This document shows positions 1 through 6,314 of a stretch of 11,428 nucleotides of DNA, in pieces. The notes beneath the pieces were generated by a model. The model did not search any database and was not told where the DNA came from. It saw only the letters and a list, made by a program, of their open reading frames with translations. A program made the position numbers and the translations under genes. The stretch's first letter is position 1, and every line of letters starts with the position of its first letter. Source of the stretch: Bacteroidetes bacterium UBA3022 (lineage in GTDB: Bacteria; Bacteroidota; Bacteroidia; Chitinophagales; BACL12); contig DDYY01000052.1 in the NCBI GenBank assembly GCA_002346225.1, positions 1-11,428 on the forward strand, read 5' to 3'.

Positions 1-974
1 GTTGCGCCATCGCCTTCTATCACTACCCACCAGAAATCAAAGCCACCTCTTGCGGTAGTTGTTTTGTTGCCTGAAACACCGGAATTAGAGGCTCCGGCAA
101 GGAGGGTGCGGTTGCCCGGTAAGGCCAGCATACAGTTAAGATTGTCGTCCTGCAATCCGCCGAAGCTCGCCTGCCAGGTAATGGCTCCCAGACTGTTGAG
201 TCCCAATACCCAAAAATCCATCTGGCCATAATGCAGTGCTGTTTTATCGGCTGATGGAGGTGAATTCGAATAGCCGCCTATTCTGCAGCCGCCATCAGGA
301 GTGGGAATCAGGTCTACGGCATATTCCACCCCGCTCCCGCCGATGGTTCTGTCATATATCGGATTCCCTAAACTATCTAAACGCAGCAACCAGTAATCGG
401 AGCCCCCACGTGAGGGTTCACTTTTATGGCCTGATACGCCGGAAGATGACCTGCCCAATGCCAGGTATCCACCGGCAGGTGCAGGAATAATTTTGCTTAG
501 GTAATCAGGTCCTGTGCCACCGATTACCTGTTGCCAGAGAATGACACCTTCGGTATTGATTTTTACAATCCAGTAATCGAACAGCCCGACCGGAGGAACA
601 GTCTTGTTCCCTGACATGGGAGAGCTGCTGTTCAGGCCTACAATATAACCGCCGTCTTTATCTATTGCAATAGAAGTAATATAATCCCCTTCGGAGCCGC
701 CTAAAGCTATCTGCCATTCTATTAAACCATTGCTGTCTGTCTGTATTATCCAGCTATCGATATCACCGAATGGAGCGGTGGTTTTGTCGCCGGAAACCCC
801 GGAAATGGAAATGCCGCCAATACAAAACCCATTGTCTGCAGTTGCCACCGCGGCTATCACCTTATCGAGTCCATCACCTCCAAAGGTTTGCTGCCATTCG
901 ATAGCAGACGACTGAGCAGGTAAGCTAGAGACCTGTAACATCAAGGCTATAACCGAAAGGCATATGTGCTTCAT
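1..974 (-). CDS. Secreted 60-residue-repeat protein, N-terminal fragment
   Basis: The minus-strand frame is open from an ATG at 974 to the left edge, so the C-terminus lies outside the window. The protein begins MKHICLSVIALMLQ and continues to SSLPAQ, a typical signal peptide, so export is expected. Five repeats follow, starting at codons ending at 896, 716, 536, 356 and 176, exactly 180 bases (60 residues) apart. Each repeat carries a WQ..(F/I/L)GG opening, then a (D/A)GG or equivalent turn, then G.S.SG.SG.KT, then G..D(Y/F/S)W. These resemble the extracellular beta-propeller-like repeats of many Bacteroidota T9SS substrates, often annotated as delta-60-type or simply as T9SS proteins. The fourth repeat has YDR instead of WQ. 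No catalytic motif is seen. A surface or structural role is inferred only from the family look. A T9SS tail, if present, is off the window. Confidence 0.85.
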   Translation of the reverse strand, partial: MKHICLSVIALMLQVSSLPAQSSAIEWQQTFGGDGLDKVIAAVATADNGFCIGGISISGVSGDKTTAPFGDIDSWIIQTDSNGLIEWQIALGGSEGDYITSIAIDKDGGYIVGLNSSSPMSGNKTVPPVGLFDYWIVKINTEGVILWQQVIGGTGPDYLSKIIPAPAGGYLALGRSSSGVSGHKSEPSRGGSDYWLLRLDSLGNPIYDRTIGGSGVEYAVDLIPTPDGGCRIGGYSNSPPSADKTALHYGQMDFWVLGLNSLGAITWQASFGGLQDDNLNCMLALPGNRTLLAGASNSGVSGNKTTTARGGFDFWWVVIEGDGA

Positions 975-1068
975 GGTAGGATTGCTGCTTTGCATCAAGT
1001 TACTTCAGGAAAGGCAATAATGCAAATAATAATGTGGTGCAATCGCTTACTACGCTGTTATAAAACAT

Positions 1069-2022
1069 CTATCGGAACAACAGCAGATAGCCGAGATAAA
1101 TGGCATACAAGCTGAGGAACAAGATACCGTGTACGCGCACCAGTTGTCGCTGGCGGTGGTTGTAGATCAATAAGAAAAGCACCAGCGTGATGGCAATCAA
1201 TACGAGCAGGTCCACCTGGCTTTCAGCTGCAATGGGTAAAGGATGAATGACCCCGGTAACACCTAAAATAAGAAATATATTAAAAATATTACTACCTACT
1301 ACATTGCCGATGGCTATTTCACTGTTCTTTCTCCGGATGGCAGCAACAGAGGTGGCCAGCTCCGGAATGGAAGTACCCATAGCCACGACGGTCAGACCGA
1401 TTACCGCTTCCGACATACCCAGAAAGGCCGCGATGGTTACAGCACTGTCTACCATCCATTTGCCGCCCAGTAGCAATAAGGTCAGTCCGCCCACCATGCG
1501 CAATAAGCTCATGGGCAGGGAATAGACAGGCGTGGCATCTTCTACCATTTCTTCCCCGGACCGGGCCATATTGAAGGCATAATACATGAATATCGCGAAA
1601 AACAGGAGCAAAAGGGCGCTGTCTGTCCTGCTGATGACAGCCGCAGATGCATGATCGAATAGCATGTCGCTGGCGGCAAATCCCATAGCCAGTGCTGCCA
1701 GCAAGCTGAAGGGCAATTCCTTGAAGATGGTGGTGCTCTGGACCGTGAGTGGACGAATCAACGCACAGGTTCCTAATATAACTAAAATATTAAATATATT
1801 ACTTCCTATTACGTTACCTGCAGCAATCGCTGTATTACCGCCGGCGGCCGCAAACAGGTTGACAGATAGTTCGGGGGCTGAAGTACCGAAGGAAACAATG
1901 GTGAGACCAATCACCAGATCGGAAATTTTTAATCTCTTGGCGAGGGCAGCAGCACCTGCCACCAGAAAGTCGGCACCCTTACCGACAAGAAAAAGTCCTA
2001 CCAGAAAGAGCAGCAGTGGCAT
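1069..2022 (-). CDS. Calcium/sodium antiporter, CaCA family (YrbG-like)
   Basis: This is an inner-membrane cation antiporter of the Ca2+:cation family, expected to extrude Ca2+ in exchange for Na+ (possibly with K+). Two inverted alpha-repeats are clear. In a 317-residue product they are GLT(I/V)VSFGTSAPEL with GNVIGSNIFNI (about 40-78) and GLTVVAMGTSIPEL with GNVVGSNIFNI (about 209-248). The acidic residues of the two GTSxPE motifs are the expected cation ligands. About ten hydrophobic segments cover the chain, and the middle loop is short, as in bacterial YrbG-type proteins. I place the start at ATG 2022 because the product then opens directly with the first membrane segment; a TTG at 2037 would add five residues, and an in-frame TAG at 2056-2058 forbids any longer start. 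It lies 36 bases after the stop of the gene at 2059-2580 and is probably cotranscribed with it. Both GSNIFNI segments use unusually AT-rich codons. Confidence 0.93.
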   Translation of the reverse strand: MPLLLFLVGLFLVGKGADFLVAGAAALAKRLKISDLVIGLTIVSFGTSAPELSVNLFAAAGGNTAIAAGNVIGSNIFNILVILGTCALIRPLTVQSTTIFKELPFSLLAALAMGFAASDMLFDHASAAVISRTDSALLLLFFAIFMYYAFNMARSGEEMVEDATPVYSLPMSLLRMVGGLTLLLLGGKWMVDSAVTIAAFLGMSEAVIGLTVVAMGTSIPELATSVAAIRRKNSEIAIGNVVGSNIFNIFLILGVTGVIHPLPIAAESQVDLLVLIAITLVLFLLIYNHRQRQLVRVHGILFLSLYAIYLGYLLLFR

Positions 2023-2058
2023 GCCTGTATATTTCAACCAAAGGTACGCTGTAGGCTA

Positions 2059-2580
2059 TTACCTCGTATAAGTGCTGAACAATAAAATCGCCTGCAGCAT
2101 GGAGATGTCTTTACAAAGGATGCGCTCCCCTCCTGCCAGCATTTCGCGCTCCGGCAATAGTTCCCAGCTGGCGGGCAACACAGGCACATCGAGCTGATAA
2201 CTCCCTTCCGTAAATCGCAGTGTTTCGGTCATGCACCGGTAGCAGCCTTTTTGTTCCGTATCGGCAGCTGTCAGTAGCACCAACTCCATTCGATAGACGT
2301 AGTTGCCTATGTCTTTGCGCAATTCTATTTTCACGGGGCTACCCAGGTAGTCGGCCGGTACCCGTACATAGAGCAAAGGTGTAGAGGCCACCCTGTTGAC
2401 GTCGTAGACTAATTCCTCCCACTCAGTGATAATGGTATAACCCATCACCCATTGATCCTGATCCGGGACCAGGAAGCGGGCGCTATCGTTGACCACGGAA
2501 AAAACAAAATAGCCGTCTTCCGACTGCGCACCGACCATCAATGCCCAACTGCAGCAGATACCCAATAGTAGTGATTTCAC
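2059..2580 (-). CDS. Exported protein of unknown function
   Basis: The 173-residue product is not one I recognise. It starts with GTG at 2580; an in-frame TAG two codons upstream (2584-2586) rules out a longer start. The first 19 or so residues (MKSLLLGICCSWALMVGAQ) form a signal peptide ending in GAQ, and there is no lipobox cysteine at the cleavage site, so it should be periplasmic or secreted. The rest is rich in beta-strand-like hydrophobic/charged alternation, with a CYRC pair near residues 113-116 and a further cysteine near the C-terminus that could form disulphides or bind a metal. No transmembrane segment follows the signal. Its stop lies just upstream of the antiporter gene, so the two probably form one transcription unit. 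An accessory role for the antiporter is possible but unsupported. Confidence 0.75.
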   Translation of the reverse strand: MKSLLLGICCSWALMVGAQSEDGYFVFSVVNDSARFLVPDQDQWVMGYTIITEWEELVYDVNRVASTPLLYVRVPADYLGSPVKIELRKDIGNYVYRMELVLLTAADTEQKGCYRCMTETLRFTEGSYQLDVPVLPASWELLPEREMLAGGERILCKDISMLQAILLFSTYTR

Positions 2581-2584
2581 TTCC

Positions 2585-2613
2585 TAAAGATAAGCATTGC
2601 GGTGCAACCCAAA
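2585..2613 (-). promoter_or_regulatory. Candidate promoter of the small exported protein / antiporter unit
   Basis: On the minus strand, TTTG (2610-2613) is separated by 17 bases from TATCTTTA (2585-2592). This fits the Bacteroidota -33 TTTG / -7 TAnnTTTG pattern with one mismatch in the -7 element. It lies just after the terminator of the upstream gene and ends 4 bases before the GTG start, which would make the transcript nearly leaderless. Confidence 0.35.
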
Positions 2614-2644
2614 AAAAGAACAGACTACCCGGGGCAGCCTGTTC
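2611..2644 (-). terminator. Intrinsic terminator after the T9SS/Calx-beta gene
   Basis: On the minus strand a 12-bp stem (outer part GAACAG/CTGTTC, two G-T pairs, 3-base loop; forward 2618-2644) is followed directly by seven T (forward A-tract 2611-2617). It lies about 40 bases past the stop at 2684, which is the normal position for a rho-independent terminator. There is no T-tract on the plus-strand side, so it acts in one direction only. It makes the 2684-4588 gene a single-gene unit. Confidence 0.9.
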
Positions 2645-2683
2645 GAACATAACTATGAGTGATTTATTTTTTGTCTGTACCTG

Positions 2684-4588
2684 TCAGTTGACCTGCACCT
2701 GCGCTGTGGTGGTCTTGCCGTGGTAAGTCACCTGGAGGAGGTAATTGCCCGCAGGCCATTGCGCTACATCCAGTTGGGTTGCATGCACCCCTGCTCCCTG
2801 TGTCCACATTAACTTACCCTGTACATCGAGCACTGTGATGGCATCCCAGGCAGCAGCCTCTATCTGCAGCACAGATGTTGCCGGATTGGGGTAAGTGCGG
2901 AATTCCGGAAGGAGTGTTGTTGCAACGGCAACAGGAGGTTGAACCACTAAGTCAGCTGTATACCTGGGGAAGATTTGATAACCTTCCAGGTAAGGTACTG
3001 AGGGGTCAAACTGACCACCGATACCGGTTACTTCCAGAATAGTATCGGGCAGAGCAACTGCGGCAAGGTCTACCTGAGCGTCTATACGCATCTGCACAGG
3101 CGTACCTCCGCAATCGAGGTCTACATTGAAGGATGAGCCATCGCCCAGCCACTGGGCAGGGTCCACTACTGCGCATGTTCCGGAAAAAGTAACGAGGTCG
3201 GATTCAGTTGCTTCGCTCAGTACGGTTACCGTTGTAGGTATTTTCAGTGGATTGCCGGTGCTCAGCAATTCCAGTTCCTCCGGTTCAATTTCTGTCAGTC
3301 CGTTGAACTGCGTTATGAAACCCGTTAGCCGCACTTCGTCCCCTTCATTCGGCGTATAGCCAAAGCTTTCTGAAAAGCTGAATACTTTGATACCTGCAGT
3401 GGCATCAATCAGGGTAAACTCCAGTCCATCGACACGGAGATTATAGCCATAAACAACACCCGTCATGGTTACCAGTTCTCCGTCGGAAATGGCTACACCA
3501 TCGGCATCTTCACCGGTAACATCTGCGATATCCACTTCTATGGCCACCGGTTCGTCGTTATCAATAATGGTGATTTCCAGTTCATCGGCAGCACCGAGTA
3601 TACAGGCACCGCTGGCGACAGAAAGCAGGAGTATGATTGATTCATCATCTTCCACTTCCGTATCATCTGTAATAGGAATGCTCAACAGTTCAGAGGTTCC
3701 GGAACCCACTGTAAAGCTCAGGGCAGTAGGATCAGCCAGGGTGTAGTCAGCTCCGTTATCTGCGGTCGACCCGGCATCTACCGAAATATTCAGGGTACAA
3801 TCGGCTTCACCTGTCAGATTGATACTGAAAGAAACGCTGCCGTCGCCTTCGCCGGCAGACAGCGAGGTCGTGCTAAAGCCTGCAGCAATCGCGGGTGCAC
3901 CTGCATCGGGTGTAAGGGTAATATCATCGAGGGCTATTTCGTCGCGTGAACCGGAACCACCTACATCATCACCTGTCCACCGCAGGTAAAAGAATTCACC
4001 GGCACCCCAGGTAAGACCAATGAGCGTTGTTTCGCGGTCTTCTGTTGTAGGGATGGGTGTTGCCGCTTCCGGGGAAGTGTAATCGAGATCGGCCATATCA
4101 ATCCATGTTTCGTTATCATACGAATAGGAAAAATTATAACTGGAAGAACGTGCCTGGTCGTTGTTGATATACAGGGTATAGAATACTTCCAGCTCACCGA
4201 TAACGCTTGCGGTATTATTGATGGCACGCAATACAAAAGAGCCGGGTGTAAAATCGTCGGCAGTAGGTTGAATCAATAATGCCTGATTGCCCAGCACATC
4301 GGCAGCATAAACACCACCACTGGTAACAAAGCCTGTTGTTGCACCACGTGCAAAGTCTCCGGTGGTACCGGTAGCACCAAAGTCGAGATCACCATCGCTG
4401 AGTCCTGTTACGGACCAGGTATCGGAGTCCAGCTGGCCATCGTCCGGAGCAGGACTAAAACCGCCACCTGCAAAACCGGTAAAATCTATGATATAGGTTT
4501 CACCCAGCACGTCCATCGACAACTGAGCAAAAGTCGCCATAGTATAACTGGCCAGAACGACCACAAGTAACATCTTTCTCATGCGCAT
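2684..4588 (-). CDS. Secreted multidomain protein: Calx-beta, OB-fold-like region, T9SS sorting domain
   Basis: The 634-residue product starts at ATG 4588, with a second Met at 4582. The open frame reaches 4630, but the residues before the signal peptide there are not signal-like. Residues 1-22 are a signal peptide ending TFAQ. Residues about 33-226 resemble the jelly-roll N-terminal domain of Bacteroidota extracellular nuclease-like proteins (IDFTGF, YSYDNETW, then DEIALDDITLT). Residues about 236-346 are a Calx-beta domain with the acidic DDTEVEDDE segment and the closing IIDNDEP, a likely Ca2+-binding fold. Residues about 350-550 look like two OB-fold/DUF5689-type units (TMTGVVYGYNL, DEVRLTGFI). 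Residues about 556-634 are a T9SS type A sorting domain (FRTYPNPATSVLQIE to the end). No nuclease catalytic domain is present, so this looks like a binding or adhesion protein exported through the type IX system. Function is inferred. Confidence 0.88.
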   Translation of the reverse strand: MRMRKMLLVVVLASYTMATFAQLSMDVLGETYIIDFTGFAGGGFSPAPDDGQLDSDTWSVTGLSDGDLDFGATGTTGDFARGATTGFVTSGGVYAADVLGNQALLIQPTADDFTPGSFVLRAINNTASVIGELEVFYTLYINNDQARSSSYNFSYSYDNETWIDMADLDYTSPEAATPIPTTEDRETTLIGLTWGAGEFFYLRWTGDDVGGSGSRDEIALDDITLTPDAGAPAIAAGFSTTSLSAGEGDGSVSFSINLTGEADCTLNISVDAGSTADNGADYTLADPTALSFTVGSGTSELLSIPITDDTEVEDDESIILLLSVASGACILGAADELEITIIDNDEPVAIEVDIADVTGEDADGVAISDGELVTMTGVVYGYNLRVDGLEFTLIDATAGIKVFSFSESFGYTPNEGDEVRLTGFITQFNGLTEIEPEELELLSTGNPLKIPTTVTVLSEATESDLVTFSGTCAVVDPAQWLGDGSSFNVDLDCGGTPVQMRIDAQVDLAAVALPDTILEVTGIGGQFDPSVPYLEGYQIFPRYTADLVVQPPVAVATTLLPEFRTYPNPATSVLQIEAAAWDAITVLDVQGKLMWTQGAGVHATQLDVAQWPAGNYLLQVTYHGKTTTAQVQVN

Positions 4589-4599
4589 TAATTTGACAA

Positions 4600-4631
4600 T
4601 AAAGGTAACCCATCGGTCGGCGGCAGGCAAT
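4600..4631 (-). promoter_or_regulatory. Candidate promoter of the T9SS/Calx-beta gene
   Basis: On the minus strand, ATTG (4628-4631) is followed after 20 bases by TACCTTTA (4600-4607), one base off TAnnTTTG. It ends about 11 bases before ATG 4588. Its position inside the extended open frame supports the 4588/4582 starts over the first possible Met at 4630. Confidence 0.3.
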
Positions 4632-4708
4632 GAAAAACAAAAATTTAAAATAGGTTTGTTGATAGACAGACAGCCAATGGATGCGCAGAATCCCTTATTT
4701 TAGCAGTT

Positions 4709-5275
4709 ATGGCATCCAGTAATATTACACTCCACCCGGGACTCGTCTTATTGTCAGAACCCTTCATGGCCGATCCGCATTTTAAGCGCACTGCTGTGTT
4801 GATTTGCGAACACCAGTCGCAGGATGGTACCGTAGGCTTTGTGCTCAACAGACCGCTGGGTATGCGGGTGCAGGACACGCTTATCGATATGGACAATATC
4901 ACATCAGAATTGTATTACGGTGGTCCGGTGGCACAAGACACCATGCATTACCTGCACCGCTACGGCGATATTATAGAAGATAGTATGCCCATCATGGATG
5001 GTGTTTACTGGGGAGGAAATTACGAGCAATTATCTGTGCTGCTGGGCAACGGTGAACTGGATCCTGCCGGTATTCGCTTCTTCCTCGGTTACAGCGGCTG
5101 GAGTGCCGGGCAGCTGGAGGAAGAGCTCGCAGAGAACAGCTGGCTGACCACCGAAGGGAAGTCCGCTTACATTTTTGAGTTATCGGATAAGGAACTATGG
5201 AAGCGCGCCCTGGAAGACAAGGGTGGCAAGTACAAACAAATCATCCATTATCCGGAAGACCCGAACCTGAACTAG
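4709..5275 (+). CDS. YqgE/AlgH family protein
   Basis: This 188-residue protein has the full YqgE/AlgH (DUF179) signature. HPGLVLLSEPFM.DP.F.RTAVLICEH is followed by GTVGFVLNRPLG (residues 9-51), then LYYGGPV (68-74), RFFLGYSGWSAGQLEEEL (123-140) and NSWL (143-146). Length and start agree with the family; ATG 4709 gives the conserved N-terminus directly. The biochemical role of the family is not settled: AlgH was linked to alginate regulation in Pseudomonas, and structures show a compact cytoplasmic fold. Its stop codon overlaps the start of the next gene by one base, so the two are translationally coupled. It is divergent from the T9SS gene across about 120 bases. A TATTTTAG at 4696-4703 could be a -7 element, but I find no matching -33 box. 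Confidence 0.95.
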   Translation: MASSNITLHPGLVLLSEPFMADPHFKRTAVLICEHQSQDGTVGFVLNRPLGMRVQDTLIDMDNITSELYYGGPVAQDTMHYLHRYGDIIEDSMPIMDGVYWGGNYEQLSVLLGNGELDPAGIRFFLGYSGWSAGQLEEELAENSWLTTEGKSAYIFELSDKELWKRALEDKGGKYKQIIHYPEDPNLN

Positions 5276-5643
5276 TGAGTGATCCGGAAGTATATATTCA
5301 ATTATTGCCTCCCCCACAACGGCGCATCATGGAAGTCCTCTATGAGGAGCTGATGCTTCAGCCGGGGGTTACTTGTAAGATGCGATTCAAAATACCTTTC
5401 TTTTACAGGAACAGCTGGATTTGCTATATGAATCCGCTGCGTAAAGGTGGAGTAGAATTCGTTTTCCTGAAAGGACAACAGCTAGCAGACCCGGCAGGTT
5501 TACTGGATGCCAAAGACAGAAAAATGGTCAGCGGTATTACCATAGAAAACGCGCAAAAGATTCCACATGAAGCGCTGATGGAGCTTGTTCAGGAGGCATT
5601 GTTGCTCGATGAACTGGACAAACGACAACGGAAGAGTCGCTGA
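5275..5643 (+). CDS. DUF1801 domain protein (YdhG-like)
   Basis: The product has 122 residues from the GTG at 5275, whose G is the last base of the YqgE TAG stop (TAGTG). The open frame extends back to an ATG at 5197, but those residues overlap YqgE and match nothing, while homology-like sequence starts with SDPEVYIQLLP. Features typical of DUF1801 are the helical opening PPPQRRIMEVLYEEL, the MRFKIPFFYRNSWICYMNP strand region, GVEFVFLKG, and a C-terminal KIPHEALMELVQEALLLDELD helix. The fold is distantly frataxin-like, and one Bacillus member (YdhG) has been described as an iron chaperone. No function can be assigned here. The coupled arrangement suggests stoichiometric or dependent translation with YqgE. 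Confidence 0.85.
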   Translation: MSDPEVYIQLLPPPQRRIMEVLYEELMLQPGVTCKMRFKIPFFYRNSWICYMNPLRKGGVEFVFLKGQQLADPAGLLDAKDRKMVSGITIENAQKIPHEALMELVQEALLLDELDKRQRKSR

Positions 5644-5738
5644 TAATGCTGTCACCTCCCCGCTGCAACTGAAATGCCTTATACTTGTTGTAGTTCTATG
5701 AATGTATTAATTTACGTATACCCCCAAAAACCCACGCT

Positions 5739-6122
5739 TTGAACGTCATTATTCATCACGAAAAGTTCAAGCTGAGCGTGTTAGAAGATAGTCACCTCCA
5801 GTTATCCGTCTCCGGAGACCTTCATCAACTTGAAGTGGAATCCATTTTTATCGGACTAGAACAAGGACTGGAACAGTTGCGGCGCGCTGACGGTAAGAAA
5901 GTGCTGCTGGCAGATGTCACAAAGTTGGCCGACGTACATGCCAGTGGCAGAAGGGTGGTATTTCTCAGGTTGTACAATTTGGGATTTGATAGAATTGCCT
6001 GTTTTGGGAGGACCAGTTACATCAAATACCTGATTCAATTCATCATTATCGGTCTGCGCATGAGCGATCGCATCAGGTACTTTGAATCTGAAGCAGCAGC
6101 CCGTGAATGGCTCAACAGTTAA
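5739..6122 (+). CDS. STAS / SpoIIAA-like domain protein
   Basis: The 127-residue product begins with TTG at 5739. No in-frame ATG exists between the upstream TAG (5691-5693) and this codon, so a non-ATG start seems needed. The layout fits the SpoIIAA-like STAS group: an N-terminal beta segment (FKLSVLEDSHLQLSVSGDL), a helix, a central strand KKVLLADVTKL, a helix through RRVVFLRLYNLGFDRIACFG, and a C-terminal RIRYFESEAAAREWL typical of this group. I see no obvious transmembrane segment, although IKYLIQFIIIGL is hydrophobic. It ends 3 bases before ATG 6126 of the interrupted kinase N-terminus and is in the same frame, so it is probably coupled to the kinase. A regulatory partner role for the kinase is inferred from this context and not from a conserved phosphorylatable serine, which I could not identify. 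Confidence 0.75.
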   Translation: MNVIIHHEKFKLSVLEDSHLQLSVSGDLHQLEVESIFIGLEQGLEQLRRADGKKVLLADVTKLADVHASGRRVVFLRLYNLGFDRIACFGRTSYIKYLIQFIIIGLRMSDRIRYFESEAAAREWLNS

Positions 6123-6125
6123 GAT

Positions 6126-6314
6126 ATGGAAAAGCGGCTGATATAAGAATTGCGGGAATTATTCGGGCTGGCCGCCGTGGGTGACTTCAGTAAAAAGGTA
6201 GACCCTGAAATTTTTGATGAAGAAGAAAGCCGCGAGCTGGCTACCGGCATACAAATCATGCAGGATGTCATCCTTTCGATGATGGACGAATTGCTATAGC
6301 GCAACAATGCCAAT
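6126..6314 (+). pseudogene. HAMP-like N-terminal part of the kinase, broken by two in-frame stops
   Basis: From ATG 6126 the frame reads MEKRLI, stop (TAA 6144-6146), then 50 residues, stop (TAG 6297-6299), then RNNAN and directly into the kinase Met at 6315, with no frame change. The 50 residues (ELRELFGLAAVGDFSKKV ... DEEESRELATGIQIMQDVILSMMDELL) have the look of a HAMP-type signalling linker: helix 1, a GDFS turn, an acidic DEEE motif before a second helix with L/M heptads. The second helix would run naturally into the coiled helix in front of the PAS domain. Both stops sit where glutamine would fit, and each is one C-to-T change from CAA or CAG. The alternatives are a short separate ORF from TTG 6150 with reinitiation at 6315, a recent double nonsense event, or a sequencing or assembly error. 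Confidence 0.6.

Noticed and set aside
236..490. Plus-strand open frame opposite the repeat protein, and similarly 730-915
   Set aside because: They lie antisense to a clear signal-peptide and repeat protein and have no recognisable sequence of their own.
1664..2071. Plus-strand 135-codon frame, and 1247-1525, opposite the antiporter
   Set aside because: Mirror images of a strongly conserved membrane protein; the residue patterns follow from the complementary codons.
4645..4902. Minus-strand 85-codon frame over the start of yqgE
   Set aside because: It overlaps the conserved YqgE N-terminus in antisense and has no recognisable features.
5197..5274. Longer start for the DUF1801 gene at ATG 5197
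   Set aside because: It would overlap 78 bases of yqgE and add residues that do not fit the family; GTG 5275 fits both the domain boundary and the stop overlap.
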